The notes under the pieces are model-generated. The model was not told the DNA's origin, did not search any database, and saw only the letters and a program-made list of their open reading frames with translations. The translations under genes were made by a program, and so were the position numbers. 64,000 nucleotides of DNA from Microbacterium sp. C5A9 (GTDB lineage: Bacteria; Actinomycetota; Actinomycetes; Actinomycetales; Microbacteriaceae): positions 62,001 to 126,000 of the forward strand of contig NZ_JABXGD010000008.1 of NCBI RefSeq assembly GCF_022627955.1, in the 5' to 3' direction. Below, piece after piece: positions 18,036-28,023 of this stretch (positions are counted from its first letter, which is position 1; each line of letters starts with the position of its first letter).

Positions 18036-20516
18036 CGGCTCGGAGTTCACGGAGACCGGAGTTCCCGTGAGGGCGGCCGTCGAGACGCGACGACGACCGC
18101 GCCCCTGACCGGGTGCCTTCGGCTCCGGCAGAGCGTCGAGGACCGAATCGAGGAGAGCTTCCGCGGGCGACTTCGGGGATTTGCGGTCGGCCCCGCGCTT
18201 CTTGCGAGGCTTCTTGGGACGCTCCTGGGCGACCGGAGCCTCCGCAGGCTGGTCCGACGAGACGGACTCGGACACCGCATCCTCGGCGCTCGGAGCCCGC
18301 GTCGACGCGGCGATCTGCGCGAGTGCGGACTTCGCACCCTCGGGGATGCTGTGTGTCGTCACGGACGCCGGCGCCTGGTTCTGGGCCTGGTTGTTGTTCC
18401 CGCCGCGCTGGCGCCGGTTCGACGAGGAGTTCCCGTTCCCATTGCCGTTGCTGCTGGTTCGGTGCTTCACGACGGGATCGTGATGCACGATGACTCCGCG
18501 CCCGGCACACACCTCGCACGCCTCGCTGAAGGTCTCGAGCAGTCCGAGGCCCAGCTTCTTGCGGGTCATCTGCACGAGGCCGAGCGAGGTGACCTCGGCG
18601 ACCTGGTGCTTCGTGCGGTCGCGGCTCAGGCACTCGATCAGACGACGCAGCACGAGATCGCGGTTGGACTCGAGCACCATGTCGATGAAGTCGACGACGA
18701 TGATGCCGCCGATGTCGCGCAGGCGCAGCTGGCGGACGATCTCCTCAGCCGCCTCGAGGTTGTTCTTGGTGACCGTCTCCTCGAGGTTTCCCCCCGAGCC
18801 GACGAACTTGCCGGTGTTGACGTCGACGACCGTCATGGCCTCGGTGCGGTCGATCACGAGCGAGCCGCCCGAGGGAAGCCAGACCTTGCGGTCGAGAGCC
18901 TTCTCGATCTGCTCAGTGATGCGGAACGCGTCGAACGGGTCGGCGTCGTCCTCGTAGGACTCGACGCGCTCGAGGAGGTCGGGGGCGACGCTCTCGAGGT
19001 AGGCGCGGATCGTGCGCTGCGACTCCTCGCCCTGGATGAGCATCTTGGTGAAGTCCTCGTTGAAGACGTCGCGGACGATCTTGACGAGGAGGTCGGGCTC
19101 GGCGTGCAGGAGCGCGGGAGCCTGCTGGTTCTCGACCTGCGTGCGGATGTGCTCCCACTGGGTCGTGAGACGCTGCACGTCGCGCGTCAGCTGATCTTCC
19201 GTCGCGCCCTCGGCAGCGGTGCGGACGATCACGCCGGACGACTCCGGGAGGACCTCCTTGAGGATCCGCTTCAGGCGCGCACGCTCGTTGTCGGGGAGCT
19301 TGCGGCTGATGCCGTTCATCGATCCGCCGGGCACGTACACGAGGTAGCGGCCGGGAAGCGAGATCTGGCTCGTCAGGCGCGCACCCTTGTGACCCACCGG
19401 GTCCTTCGTGACCTGCACGAGGACGCGGTCGCCCGCCTTGAGCGCGAGCTCGATGCGGCGCGGCTGGTTGCCGGTCTCGACACCGTCCCAGTCGACCTCG
19501 CCCGAGTACAGCACGGCATTGCGTCCGCGCCCGATGTCGACGAACGCCGCCTCCATGCTCGGCAGCACGTTCTGCACGCGACCGAGGTAGACGTTGCCGA
19601 TCAGCGACGCGTCCTGGTTGCGCGCGACGTAGTGCTCCACGAGCACGCCGTCCTCGAGGACACCGATCTGCGTGCGGCCGTTCTTGGAGCGCACGACCAT
19701 CTTGCGGTCGACGGACTCGCGACGAGCGAGGAACTCCGCCTCGGTCACGACCGGACGGCGACGCCCCGCATCGCGTCCGTCACGACGACGCTGCTTCTTG
19801 GCCTCGAGTCGGGTCGACCCCTTGATCGCCTTCGGCTCGGTGATGTACTCGACGACGCGCTGACGCGGCTGGCGGGGCTCATCGCGCTGCTCGCGCTGGT
19901 CTCCCTCGTCGGATCCGCCGCGACGGCGACGGCCCCGACGACCCGATGCCGGCTCGTCCTGCTCGCGCTCGGCGATGCGGTCGAACACGCGCTCGCGACC
20001 CGGGAGGGCAGGGAGAGGGACGATCTCGGGGGCGTAGAAATGCAGCTGCGTCGAGACCTGAGACACGAAGACCTCGGGCAGCAGACCCAGCGACACCGCG
20101 GTCAGCGGCTCGGGAGCGGACGGCACCTCGGGCTTCGGCTTCTCGGCCACGGCCTTCTTGGCGGCGGGAGCATCCTCGGCGGCAGGAGCATCCTCGGCGG
20201 CAGGAGCTTCCTCGGCGGCAGAGGCGTCCTCGGCAGCAGGAGCTTCCTCGGCAGCAGGAGCTTCCTCGGCGGCAGGGGCGTCCTCGGCGGCAGGAGCATC
20301 CTCGACGGCGGGAGCGTCCTCGGCGGCAGAGGCGTCCTCGGCGGCCGGGGCGTCCTCGGCGGCCGCGGCATCCTCTGCTGCGGGCGCGTCTTCAGCGGGC
20401 GAACCCTCGACGGCCTCCGGCTCCTGCGGAGCCTCGGTCGTCACCTCTGCGGGCGCGTCAGCATCCGCAGGGAAGTCGAGGGTAGGGGCGTCGTAGTCAT
20501 TGTTCTCATCGGCCAT
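18000..20516 (-). CDS. rne: Ribonuclease E/G family endoribonuclease
   Basis: An 838-residue RNase E/G, starting MADENNDYDAPTLDF. The N-terminal 130 residues are a low-complexity repeat of the AAEDAP/AAEEAP type. The catalytic core follows: S1-like NVYLGRVQNVLPSMEAAFVDIGRGRNAVLY, the 5' sensor region, DNase-like motifs with GGIIVVDFIDM (catalytic Asp), and the Zn-link CEVCAGRG. The C-terminal tail has SSNGNGNGNSSSNRR, an Arg/Lys-rich RPKKPRKKRGADRK element and ends in polar sequence. This N-extension plus C-extension form is typical of actinobacterial RNase E, which processes rRNA and degrades mRNA. A long leader (about 171 nt) precedes it. Confidence 0.95.
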   Translation of the reverse strand: MADENNDYDAPTLDFPADADAPAEVTTEAPQEPEAVEGSPAEDAPAAEDAAAAEDAPAAEDASAAEDAPAVEDAPAAEDAPAAEEAPAAEEAPAAEDASAAEEAPAAEDAPAAEDAPAAKKAVAEKPKPEVPSAPEPLTAVSLGLLPEVFVSQVSTQLHFYAPEIVPLPALPGRERVFDRIAEREQDEPASGRRGRRRRGGSDEGDQREQRDEPRQPRQRVVEYITEPKAIKGSTRLEAKKQRRRDGRDAGRRRPVVTEAEFLARRESVDRKMVVRSKNGRTQIGVLEDGVLVEHYVARNQDASLIGNVYLGRVQNVLPSMEAAFVDIGRGRNAVLYSGEVDWDGVETGNQPRRIELALKAGDRVLVQVTKDPVGHKGARLTSQISLPGRYLVYVPGGSMNGISRKLPDNERARLKRILKEVLPESSGVIVRTAAEGATEDQLTRDVQRLTTQWEHIRTQVENQQAPALLHAEPDLLVKIVRDVFNEDFTKMLIQGEESQRTIRAYLESVAPDLLERVESYEDDADPFDAFRITEQIEKALDRKVWLPSGGSLVIDRTEAMTVVDVNTGKFVGSGGNLEETVTKNNLEAAEEIVRQLRLRDIGGIIVVDFIDMVLESNRDLVLRRLIECLSRDRTKHQVAEVTSLGLVQMTRKKLGLGLLETFSEACEVCAGRGVIVHHDPVVKHRTSSNGNGNGNSSSNRRQRGGNNNQAQNQAPASVTTHSIPEGAKSALAQIAASTRAPSAEDAVSESVSSDQPAEAPVAQERPKKPRKKRGADRKSPKSPAEALLDSVLDALPEPKAPGQGRGRRRVSTAALTGTPVSVNSEPSAPVSGGDTQS
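20160..20400. repeat. Degenerate 15-18 bp coding repeat in rne
   Basis: Many adjacent copies of a GC-rich unit (GGCGGCAGGAGCATCCTC and variants on the plus strand), encoding A-A-E-D-A-P or A-A-E-E-A-P. The pattern is coding low complexity, prone to length change. Confidence 0.85.
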
Positions 20517-20688
20517 CTCTGGCTTACTCCTCGCGCGGTGCACCTGGTGCTCCGCGAATTCTCATGCGGCATCCGTGGATGCTGCGAACTCACTCGGTGT
20601 GCGTCCGGCTCATGGCTCTGGTCGCGTGGGGCATACGGCCCCGAAGTCTGCGTCGATGCCGGCCTCGACGGGGTCGAGCGATGCATCA
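20517..20688 (-). promoter_or_regulatory. Long 5' leader of rne
   Basis: A GATAAT -10 (minus, 20695-20700) predicts a start near 20688 and a leader of about 171 nt. It contains a GCATCC-GT-GGATGC hairpin (20569-20582). RNase E autoregulates through its leader in E. coli; the same here is inference. Confidence 0.4.
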
Positions 20689-20787
20689 CAGGCCATTATC
20701 GCACCAACTGGCCCGGTTCACGGCATCCTGCTGTTCTCCGCGTCGTTTTCCCCGGCGCTCTCTCGCCCGATCCATAGCGATCGCTGG

Positions 20788-20793
20788 GATAAT
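20788..20793 (+). promoter_or_regulatory. -10 element for leaderless VKOR gene
   Basis: GATAAT, exactly 6 nt before ATG 20800. Confidence 0.55.
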
Positions 20794-20799
20794 CCACAT

Positions 20800-21417
20800 A
20801 TGAGCGAGCAGCGCACCCGCCCCGTCGTCTACGCCGTCTGGCTGATCATCGCGAGCGTGGTCGGGTGGTTCGCCGCCTTCCAGCTGACGATCGACAAGTT
20901 CATCCAGCTCGAGAACCCCGATGCCGAACTCAGCTGCAACGTCAGCGTGATGATCCAGTGCGGCAAGAACCTGGGGTCCTGGCAGGGCGAGATCTTCGGC
21001 TTCCCCAATCCCCTGATCGGACTCACGCTCTGGACGGCACCGCTCGTCGTCGGCGTCGCGATCCTGGCAGGGGCCCGATTCCCGCGCTGGTTCTGGGGTC
21101 TGTTCGGCGCGGGCGTCACGTTCGCCTTCGGCCTCGTGTGCTGGCTCATCTGGCAGAGCCTGTACGCGCCCAACCTCGGCGTGCTGTGCCCGTGGTGCAT
21201 GCTCACCTGGGCCGTGACCATCCCCACGTTCTTCTCCACGATGGTGCACCTGATGCGCAACGGCACGTTCTCACGCAGCCCGAAGGTCAGGAAGGCGGGC
21301 GCCTCGCTGATGGCCTGGGTGCCGCTGGCCACGATCCTCGCCTACGCACTCGTCATCCTGCTCGCGCAGCTGCGCGGCCTCGACCTGCTCGGCGAGGTCG
21401 TCGGGATGATCTTCTGA
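20800..21417 (+). CDS. Vitamin K epoxide reductase (VKOR) family protein
   Basis: A 205-residue membrane protein. TM helices lie at about 10-28, 75-95, 102-122, 130-150 and 178-195. The CxxC active site is CPWC in LGVLCPWCMLTWAV at about 128-131, and the loop cysteine pair is in SCNVSVMIQCG (about 46-55). VKOR homologues reoxidise a DsbA-like thiol oxidase with quinone during disulfide formation outside the membrane. No thioredoxin domain is fused, so a separate DsbA-like partner is expected elsewhere. ATG 20800 gives a leaderless start after GATAAT. Confidence 0.93.
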   Translation: MSEQRTRPVVYAVWLIIASVVGWFAAFQLTIDKFIQLENPDAELSCNVSVMIQCGKNLGSWQGEIFGFPNPLIGLTLWTAPLVVGVAILAGARFPRWFWGLFGAGVTFAFGLVCWLIWQSLYAPNLGVLCPWCMLTWAVTIPTFFSTMVHLMRNGTFSRSPKVRKAGASLMAWVPLATILAYALVILLAQLRGLDLLGEVVGMIF

Positions 21418-21431
21418 TCGCACTGCCGACC

Positions 21432-21477
21432 GACGACGAAGCCCGCCCCACGCGAGAGTGGAGCGGGCTTCGTCGTC
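21432..21477. terminator. Bidirectional terminator between VKOR and ndk
   Basis: 15-bp perfect stem (21432-21446 with 21463-21477) with a further CCAC/GTGG extension inside, between convergent stops at 21417 and 21505. Confidence 0.9.
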
Positions 21478-21504
21478 TGCGCGGCGTCCGCCGCGCACTG
21501 CAGG

Positions 21505-21921
21505 TCAGTCGAACCAGATCGCGAGTTCGCGCTCGGCCGACTCGACGCTGTCGGAGCCGTGCACGAGGTTCTGCTGCACCTTGAGACCCCAGTCGCGGCC
21601 GAAGTCACCGCGGATCGTCCCGGGTGCGGCGGTCGTCGGGTCGGTGGTGCCTGCGAGCGAGCGGAAGCCCTCGATCACACGGTTGCCCGCGAGGCGGATC
21701 GCCACGGACGGACCCGAGAGCATGAACTCGATGAGCGGCTCGTAGAACGGCTTGCCCTCGTGCTCGGCGTAGTGGGCGGCGAGGAGGTCACGGTCGGGCT
21801 CGACCAGGCGGATGTCGACGAGCGCATAGCCCTTCGACTCGATGCGCGCCAGGATCGCTCCGGTGAGGCCGCGAGCGACACCATCGGGCTTGACGAGGAC
21901 GAGGGTTTCTTCGGTGGCCAT
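21505..21921 (-). CDS. ndk: Nucleoside diphosphate kinase
   Basis: A 138-residue NDK starting MATEETLVLVKPDGVARG. The active-site His is in NLVHGSDS near 116, and HYAEHEGKPFYEPL, SGPSVAIRL and TTAAPGTIRGDFG are all present. It balances NTP pools. It follows the DUF4233 gene by 1 nt and ends the ileS-folC-DUF4233-ndk operon. Confidence 0.98.
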   Translation of the reverse strand: MATEETLVLVKPDGVARGLTGAILARIESKGYALVDIRLVEPDRDLLAAHYAEHEGKPFYEPLIEFMLSGPSVAIRLAGNRVIEGFRSLAGTTDPTTAAPGTIRGDFGRDWGLKVQQNLVHGSDSVESAERELAIWFD

Positions 21922-21922
21922 G

Positions 21923-22336
21923 TCATTCACTCTCTGTCTGAGTCTCGGTCGCGGGCGCGGCAGGACGTCGTGCGTCCAATCGAGCCCCCATGATCGTCGC
22001 ATACCCCCACATGCCACCGAAAATCACGACGACCAGCAGGATCGCCGGGACGAGGATCGCGGACAGGGCGATGATCACCTGGAGCACCCACCCCGCGGTG
22101 ATCGCCCAGGGCTTCGTGATCATCCCGGCGACGGCGATGCAGGCGAGCCCGACGACGCCACCGCCCACGATCCCCCACCACGGCGGGATGCCCGCGGGCA
22201 GGGCCTTCAGACCGAAGACCGTGAGCCCGGCGAGGAACACCACGATCGATTCGAAGCCGAGCACGATCGGGGCGAGCTTCTGCACGAGCGTGCGCGGCGG
22301 ACGAGGGGCCCGTGCCGGGACCGAGTCCGCGCTCAC
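21923..22336 (-). CDS. DUF4233 domain membrane protein
   Basis: A 137-residue protein from GTG 22336, which overlaps the folC stop (GTGA). It has four hydrophobic helices: VLGFESIVVFLAGLTVFGL, WWGIVGGGVVGLACIAVAG, WAITAGWVLQVIIALSAIL and AILLVVVIFGGMWGYATI. This small family typically sits between folC and ndk in Actinobacteria; role unknown. Confidence 0.85.
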   Translation of the reverse strand: MSADSVPARAPRPPRTLVQKLAPIVLGFESIVVFLAGLTVFGLKALPAGIPPWWGIVGGGVVGLACIAVAGMITKPWAITAGWVLQVIIALSAILVPAILLVVVIFGGMWGYATIMGARLDARRPAAPATETQTESE

Positions 22337-23685
22337 GCGCGCCACCCCGACTTCCAGTCCTCGTCCTCCGCGAGCGCGATCGCCTCTCCGGCGAGCACGA
22401 CCGAACCGGCGATCACGACCGCGCGACGATCCGTCGACGCCGCCCACTCGCGTGCCGCATCGGCGGCATCCGCGAGCGTCGCGTGCACGGTCGCCCGATG
22501 GCCCAGCGCCTCGACGAGGTCGGCGATGACGTCCGCATCGCTGGCGCGGTCCGATTCCGGCGCGGTCGCGAACACGTGCGCGGCCGCGGGAGCGAGCTTC
22601 GCGACGATGCCGGCCGCGTCCTTGTCGGCGAGCACGCCGAGCACGACGCCCCACTCGTCGAAGTCGAAGCTGTCGTCCATCGCCTGCGCGAGCGCGGCGG
22701 CGCCGTGCGGGTTGTGCGCGGCGTCGACGATCACCGTGGGCGAGATCCCGAGCAGCTGAAGGCGTCCCGGCGATGTCGCGCCCTGCAGCCCCTCGGAGAT
22801 GATGTCGTCGGCGATGCGCTGCTCTCCCCCGCCGATGAGCGACTCGACCGCGGCCACGGCCAGCGCGGCGTTGTGACCCTGGTGCGCACCGTACTGCGGC
22901 AGGTACTCCTCGAGATACTCGCCCGCGAGACCGCGGATCGAGAGGAGCTGTCCCCCGACGGCGAGCTTCTGCACGGTCAGCCCGAACTCGTCGCCCTCGA
23001 AGGCGATGGTCGCGTTCTTCTCCGCGGCCGCTCTCCGGAGCACCTCGGCGGCCTCGGCGGGCTGCTGCGCCGAGACGACGGCCGCACCCTCCTTGATGAT
23101 CCCGGACTTGACCTTCGCGATCTCGGCGATCGTGCCGCCGAGACGGTCGGCGTGATCGATGTCGATGGGTGCGAAGACCGCGACGTCACCGTCGGCGGTG
23201 TTCGTCGAATCCCACTCGCCCCCCATCCCGACCTCGAGCACGAGCACGTCGACGGGCGCATCGGCGACCGCGACGAAGGCCAGGACCGTGAGCAGCTCGA
23301 AGAACGTGAGCGGCTCCTCGCCCGAGGCCTCGAGCTCGGCGTCGACGATCTCGACGAAGGGCTCGATCTCGTCCCAGGCGTCGGCGACGGCCGCATCATC
23401 GATCGGCTCGCCGTCGATCATGATCCGCTCGGTGAATCGCTCGAGATGCGGGCTCGTGAACAGGCCCGTGCGCAGTCCGTGCGCGCGCAGCAGGCTCTCG
23501 ATCATGCGCGCGGTCGACGTCTTGCCGTTCGTTCCCGTGATGTGGACGACCCGATACGTCCGCTGCGGGTCGTCGAGGAAGGCGAGGATGCGGGCCGTGC
23601 GCTCCTTGCGCGGCTGCACCCATCGCTCGCCCGCTCGACTCAGCAGCGTGGAGTAGACGGCATCCGCCCGGTCGCGAGCGCTCAT
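22333..23685 (-). CDS. folC: Folylpolyglutamate synthase/dihydrofolate synthase
   Basis: A 450-residue Mur-ligase-type enzyme adding glutamate to folates. The P-loop is [14 protein letters not shown] at about 48-61, [13 protein letters not shown] near 74-86 binds folate, [13 protein letters not shown] is near 155-167, IDHADRLG near 180, and [12 protein letters not shown] near 323-334. Length is normal. Start overlaps the ileS stop in an ATGA. Confidence 0.96.
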   Translation of the reverse strand: MSARDRADAVYSTLLSRAGERWVQPRKERTARILAFLDDPQRTYRVVHITGTNGKTSTARMIESLLRAHGLRTGLFTSPHLERFTERIMIDGEPIDDAAVADAWDEIEPFVEIVDAELEASGEEPLTFFELLTVLAFVAVADAPVDVLVLEVGMGGEWDSTNTADGDVAVFAPIDIDHADRLGGTIAEIAKVKSGIIKEGAAVVSAQQPAEAAEVLRRAAAEKNATIAFEGDEFGLTVQKLAVGGQLLSIRGLAGEYLEEYLPQYGAHQGHNAALAVAAVESLIGGGEQRIADDIISEGLQGATSPGRLQLLGISPTVIVDAAHNPHGAAALAQAMDDSFDFDEWGVVLGVLADKDAAGIVAKLAPAAAHVFATAPESDRASDADVIADLVEALGHRATVHATLADAADAAREWAASTDRRAVVIAGSVVLAGEAIALAEDEDWKSGWRA

Positions 23686-26600
23686 GACGACGCTCCTTCC
23701 TTCGCGGCGTCCCGCACGACGGCGGTGGCGTCGATCGTGACGATGATCGGTCCCTTCGACGAGCCGAGCGCGCGGGCTCCGGAGCGGAAGACTCCGTCGC
23801 CGGGGCTCGAGACGTCGTCGACCACCGCGTCCAGTCCCTCCGTCGGCTGCGCGGCGAACGCGATCGCCAGGGTCTCCCGCGAGATCAGATCGGCGTGCGC
23901 CGTCAGGGCCGCCGCGTCTTCCGGGGTCGCGTTCAGTGCCAGCACGATGCGGTCGCTGACGTCGAGGCCGGCGTTCTTGCGGGCCTCCTGCACCACGCGG
24001 ATCGCGTCGCGAGCGAGCCCCTCTGCCTCGAGCTCGGGGGTCGTCTGCGTGTCGAGCAGCACGAATCCGCCCGAGGGGACGATCGCGAGCGCCTCGCCGT
24101 CGGGCCGACCGGTCGTCTCGAGTGCCAGCTCGTACTCGGTGGGTTCGAGCGCGATGCCGCCGGCCGTCACGATCCCGTCGGACTCCGACCAGTCACCCGC
24201 CTTCGCGGCCTTGATCACGGTCTGCACGTTCTTGCCCAGACGAGGACCGGCGGCCCGGGCGTTCACACTCAGCCGATGGCTGATGCCGTACTCCCCCGCC
24301 GTCGTCTCGGACTGCTGCACGAGCTCTACGGACTTGACGTTGAGCTCCTCGCGCAGGATGTCCTCGAACTGGCCGAGCGTCGACGCGAGCGGCGAGACGA
24401 CCGTGAGACGGGCGAGCGGCAGACGCACGCGGAGCTTCTCCTTCTTGCGCAGGGCATTGCCGACGCTCGAGAGCTCGCGCACCGCATCCATCGCATCGCG
24501 GATCTCGTCGGCCGCAGGGAACGCGGAGTCGTCCGGCCAGTCCTGCAGGTGCACACTGCGTCCACCGGTGAGTCCCTGCCAGACCCGCTCGCTGATGAGC
24601 GGCACCAGCGGGGCGGCGACGCGGGTCAGCGTCTCGAGGACCGTGTAGAGCGTGTCGAACGCCTCCGTGCTCGAGCCCTCCCAGAACCGATCGCGCGACC
24701 GGCGGATGTACCAGTTGGTGAGCACCTCGGCGAAGTCGCGCAGACGAGCGGATGCCGTCGTGGAGTCGAGGCCCTCGAGGTCGGCACGGACCTCGCGGAC
24801 GAGGTCTCCGAGACGCGCCAGGATGTAGCGGTCGAGCACGTCGGTGGAGTCCGTGCGCCACGTCGCCTCGTAGCCACCGGCCTTCGCCGCGTTCGCATAC
24901 GTCGCGAAGAAGTACCAGGAGTTCCACAGCGGAAGCAGGAACTCGCGCACGCCCGAGCGGATGCCCTCTTCGGTCACCGCCAGGTTGCCGCCGCGGAGCA
25001 CCGAGCTCGACATGAGGAACCAGCGCATCGCGTCGGAGCCGTCGCGGTCGAGCACCTCGGAGACGTCGGGATAGTTGCGCAGCGACTTCGACATCTTGTA
25101 GCCGTCGTTGCCGAGGACGATGCCGTGGCAGCTCACACCGGTGAACGCCGGGCGGTCGAACAGCGCGGTCGACAGCACGTGCATGACGTAGAACCAGCCG
25201 CGCGTCTGCCCGATGTACTCGACGATGAAGTCGGCGGGGGCATGCGTGTCGAACCACTCCTGGTTCTCGAACGGGTAGTGCACCTGCGCATACGGCATCG
25301 ATCCCGAGTCGAACCACACGTCGAAGACGTCCTCGATGCGGCGCATCGTGCTCGCGCCGGTCGGGTCGTCGGGGTTCGGACGCGTGAGGTCGTCGATGTA
25401 CGGACGGTGCAGGTCGATCTCGCCCTCGGGGTTGCGCGGCAGCGTGCCGAAGTCGCGCTCCAGGTCTTCGAGCGAGCCGTAGGCGTCGACCCGCGGGTAC
25501 TCGGGGTCGTCGCTCTTCCAGATCGGGATCGGCGAGCCCCAGTAGCGGTTGCGGCTGATCGACCAGTCGCGCGCGCCCTCGAGCCACTTGCCGAACTGGC
25601 CGTGCTTGACGTTCTCGGGCACCCACGTGATCTGCTCGTTGTTCGCGAGCAGATCGTCCTTGATGTCCGTGACGCGGATGAACCAGCTCGACACGGCCTT
25701 GTAGATCAGGGGGTTCCGGCAGCGCCAGCAGTGCGGGTACGAGTGCACGTAGCTCTGCTCGCGCAGCAGGCGACCCTCGCCCCGCAGCAGGCGGATGAGC
25801 GGGGTGTTCGCATCCATCCAGAGCTGGCCGGCGACGTCGGTGACGTTCGGGAGGAACTTGCCGCCGTCGTCGAGCGACAGGATCGTGGGGATGCCGGCGG
25901 CACCGGCCACCCGCTGGTCGTCCTCACCGTAGGCCGGCGCCTGGTGGACGATGCCGGTGCCGTCGCTGATGGTGACGTAGTCGTCGACCAGGATGCGCCA
26001 GGCGTTCTCGGTGCCGTACGTCTCGGTGTCGGCGTAGTAGTCGAAGAGCCGGTCGTAGGTGACGTCCTGCAGTTCCGCGCCCCGGACCGTCGCGTCCACC
26101 GCGGCGAGCGCGTCGTCGAGGCTCTCGTAGCCGAGTTCCTTGACATAGCCGCCGAGCAGTTCGCGGGCCAGGAGGTAGCGGTGCGCGGACGCTTCGATCG
26201 CGGCATCCGTCGATCCTTCGGCGGCGTGCACGTCGGCAGCGCCTCCGGGTCCGGCGGGGAGCACGACGTACTCGATGTCCGGCCCCACGGCGAGCGCGAG
26301 GTTGGTGGGGAGGGTCCAGGGCGTGGTCGTCCAGGCCAGCGCTCGCACGGCGGTGAGCCCGAGGGCTTCGGCCTTGGCGCCCGTCAGCGGGAACGTGACG
26401 GTGACCGACGGGTCCTGCCGGTTCTGGTACACGTCGTCGTCCATGCGCAGCTCGTGCGCCGACAGCGGGGTCTCGTCGCGCCAGCAGTACGGCAGCACCC
26501 GGTATCCCTCGTAGGCGAGGCCCTTGTCGTACAGGGTCTTGAACGCCCAGAGCACGCTCTCCATGTACCCGAGGTCGAGCGTCTTGTAGCCGCGCTCGAA

Positions 26601-27068
26601 GTCGACCCAGCGGGCCTGACGCGTGACGTAGTCCTGCCACTCATGTGTGTACTTGAGCACCGAGTCCTTCGCCTTCGCGTTGAAGACGTCGATGCCCATC
26701 TCCTCGATCTGGCTCTTCTCGGTGATGCCGAGCTGCTTCATGGCCTCGAGCTCGGCAGGCAGACCGTGCGTGTCCCAGCCGAAGACGCGGTCGACCTTCT
26801 TGCCGATCATGGTCTGGAAGCGCGGGAAGACATCCTTCGCGTAGCCCGTGAGCAGGTGCCCGTAATGCGGGAGGCCGTTGGCGAACGGCGGGCCGTCGTA
26901 GAAGACCCATTCGTCGTCGCCTTCGCGCTGCTCGATGGAGGCGCGGAAGGTCTGGTCGGTCTCCCAGAAGTCGAGCACCTCCCGCTCGATCTCGGGGAAC
27001 CGGGGGCTCGGGGCGACGGAGGCAGCCTGGTCGGCGGCGGGGCCGAAGGAGGAACGCGGGTAGGTCAT
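23682..27068 (-). CDS. ileS: Isoleucyl-tRNA synthetase
   Basis: A 1128-residue class I synthetase of the long (eukaryote-like, IleS2) type. The HIGH motif is HYGH in [15 protein letters not shown] near 69-72, WDTHGLP near 96, and KMSKS in [12 protein letters not shown] near 660. The CP1 editing domain (about 200-420) is complete. The long type is often linked with mupirocin tolerance in other bacteria; not shown here. ATG 27068 is the start because the T-box leader ends directly before it. First gene of an operon with folC, DUF4233 and ndk. Confidence 0.97.
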   Translation of the reverse strand: MTYPRSSFGPAADQAASVAPSPRFPEIEREVLDFWETDQTFRASIEQREGDDEWVFYDGPPFANGLPHYGHLLTGYAKDVFPRFQTMIGKKVDRVFGWDTHGLPAELEAMKQLGITEKSQIEEMGIDVFNAKAKDSVLKYTHEWQDYVTRQARWVDFERGYKTLDLGYMESVLWAFKTLYDKGLAYEGYRVLPYCWRDETPLSAHELRMDDDVYQNRQDPSVTVTFPLTGAKAEALGLTAVRALAWTTTPWTLPTNLALAVGPDIEYVVLPAGPGGAADVHAAEGSTDAAIEASAHRYLLARELLGGYVKELGYESLDDALAAVDATVRGAELQDVTYDRLFDYYADTETYGTENAWRILVDDYVTISDGTGIVHQAPAYGEDDQRVAGAAGIPTILSLDDGGKFLPNVTDVAGQLWMDANTPLIRLLRGEGRLLREQSYVHSYPHCWRCRNPLIYKAVSSWFIRVTDIKDDLLANNEQITWVPENVKHGQFGKWLEGARDWSISRNRYWGSPIPIWKSDDPEYPRVDAYGSLEDLERDFGTLPRNPEGEIDLHRPYIDDLTRPNPDDPTGASTMRRIEDVFDVWFDSGSMPYAQVHYPFENQEWFDTHAPADFIVEYIGQTRGWFYVMHVLSTALFDRPAFTGVSCHGIVLGNDGYKMSKSLRNYPDVSEVLDRDGSDAMRWFLMSSSVLRGGNLAVTEEGIRSGVREFLLPLWNSWYFFATYANAAKAGGYEATWRTDSTDVLDRYILARLGDLVREVRADLEGLDSTTASARLRDFAEVLTNWYIRRSRDRFWEGSSTEAFDTLYTVLETLTRVAAPLVPLISERVWQGLTGGRSVHLQDWPDDSAFPAADEIRDAMDAVRELSSVGNALRKKEKLRVRLPLARLTVVSPLASTLGQFEDILREELNVKSVELVQQSETTAGEYGISHRLSVNARAAGPRLGKNVQTVIKAAKAGDWSESDGIVTAGGIALEPTEYELALETTGRPDGEALAIVPSGGFVLLDTQTTPELEAEGLARDAIRVVQEARKNAGLDVSDRIVLALNATPEDAAALTAHADLISRETLAIAFAAQPTEGLDAVVDDVSSPGDGVFRSGARALGSSKGPIIVTIDATAVVRDAAKEGASS

Positions 27069-27070
27069 GT

Positions 27071-27288
27071 CGTCTCGCAGGAGTCGTGGCGGATGCTGCT
27101 GCGAGGACGATCCGTCCGGATCGTCTCCGGGGAACCGCGGTACCACCTCGCGTGCCGCGCCTCACGGCGGGGCCACTCTCACTGCGGCTGTGACGGGCCT
27201 GCCCCGCTCGGTTCTACTGAGTCCACCCCGTGCGGGGCCGACCGTTCTTCCGAGAGCTCCCCGGCGATGTCCGGATCACAGCTCGTGG
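27071..27288 (-). promoter_or_regulatory. T-box riboswitch of ileS, translational type
   Basis: The T-box motif GGTGGTACCGCGG is at 27135-27147 on the minus strand. Upstream, AGTAGAACCGAGCGGG (27203-27218) matches the conserved stem II/III region of actinobacterial T-boxes, and GGAAGAACGG lies nearer the 5' end. Stem I is very short (GAGCT/AGCTC), with AUC (Ile) triplets present. Downstream is a GACGATCC-GTCC-GGATCGTC hairpin (27106-27125), and CTCGCAG/CTGCGAG (27074-27080 with 27099-27105) can hide the region just before the ATG. No T-run terminator is present, so control is probably by start-site access. Uncharged tRNA-Ile would raise expression. Confidence 0.9.
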
Positions 27289-27293
27289 GTTCC

Positions 27294-27299
27294 ATTGTA
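27294..27299 (-). promoter_or_regulatory. -10 element for ileS leader
   Basis: TACAAT on the minus strand; the transcript would start near 27287, at the first base of the T-box RNA. Confidence 0.6.
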
Positions 27300-27360
27300 C
27301 GCGCGGTGACGCGCGGGCGCCTCCCCGCCGGCGAGGCGACTGCCTGTCCGCCCCACCCCC

Positions 27361-27366
27361 TACCCT
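27361..27366 (+). promoter_or_regulatory. -10 element for leaderless solenoid-protein gene
   Basis: TACCCT, exactly 6 nt before ATG 27373. Confidence 0.5.
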
Positions 27367-27372
27367 CGAAGC

Positions 27373-28023
27373 ATGGCCCGCTCCCCCGAGTCCCCTGCGG
27401 CTCCCCGTGTCTCTCCCCCCGACCTTCCGCGTGAGTTCGAGTCCGCGACCGCACGGCGCGGTGCCGACCTCCTCGCGGCACGACTCGACCTCGAGGTCGC
27501 GGCGGATCTCTCCCACGCCTCTCTCGAGCAGTGCACCATCACGGCCGATGCCGACAGCGTCGATCTGACAGGGGCCACGCTCATCGACGTCGATATGACG
27601 GGTGTCCGCATCGCCTCGCTGCGGATGCGGGATGCCGGGGTGCGTCGCGTCCGCATCAGCGGCGGCCGCATCGGGACGCTCGATCTCAGCAGTGCGCGCA
27701 TCGACGAGCTGGAGCTCCGCGATGTGCGGATCGACTATCTGAACCTCGGCGCCGTGCGTGCCGCGGACATCGAGATCACCGCGTGCAGCATCCGGACGAT
27801 CGACATGCCCCAGGCCGAGCTCACCCGGGTCCGCTTCACCGAGACCCGCACCGATGAGGTCGACTCCCGGGGCATGCGCGCCACGCATGTCGACCTGCGC
27901 GGGCTCGACGCGTCGGCGTTCCTCGATGCGAACAGCCTCCGCGGCACGACCCTGAGCAGCTTCCAGGTGCAGGGGCTCGCCTCCGTGCTCGCCGCCGGGA
28001 TCGGCATCCAGGTCACGGACTGA
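27373..28023 (+). CDS. Pentapeptide-repeat-like beta-solenoid protein
   Basis: A 216-residue soluble protein. From about residue 50 it shows a periodic pattern in which hydrophobic residues recur every 5 (for example LTGATLIDVDMTGVRIASL, MRDAGVRRVRISGG, IGTLDLSSARIDELEL). This fits a right-handed quadrilateral beta-helix, though the repeat is degenerate compared with A(D/N)LXX. Such proteins have varied roles; gyrase-mimicking Qnr/MfpA members are one. No evidence of that role is seen. It diverges from ileS, and its 3' end overlaps the ABC ATPase gene by 11 bp on the other strand. Confidence 0.7.
   Translation: MARSPESPAAPRVSPPDLPREFESATARRGADLLAARLDLEVAADLSHASLEQCTITADADSVDLTGATLIDVDMTGVRIASLRMRDAGVRRVRISGGRIGTLDLSSARIDELELRDVRIDYLNLGAVRAADIEITACSIRTIDMPQAELTRVRFTETRTDEVDSRGMRATHVDLRGLDASAFLDANSLRGTTLSSFQVQGLASVLAAGIGIQVTD

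Noticed and set aside
20160-20400. Regular short repeats that might suggest a CRISPR array.
   Set aside because: Units are contiguous with no spacers, in frame, and encode an A-E-D-P tract of RNase E.
23895-27434. A 1179-codon plus-strand reading frame opposite ileS, and similar long frames opposite rne, nagZ, obgE, pgk and the rhamnosidase.
   Set aside because: They are mirror frames caused by high GC codon use. Products are Arg/Asp/His-rich without domains, and the opposite strand carries a recognised gene.
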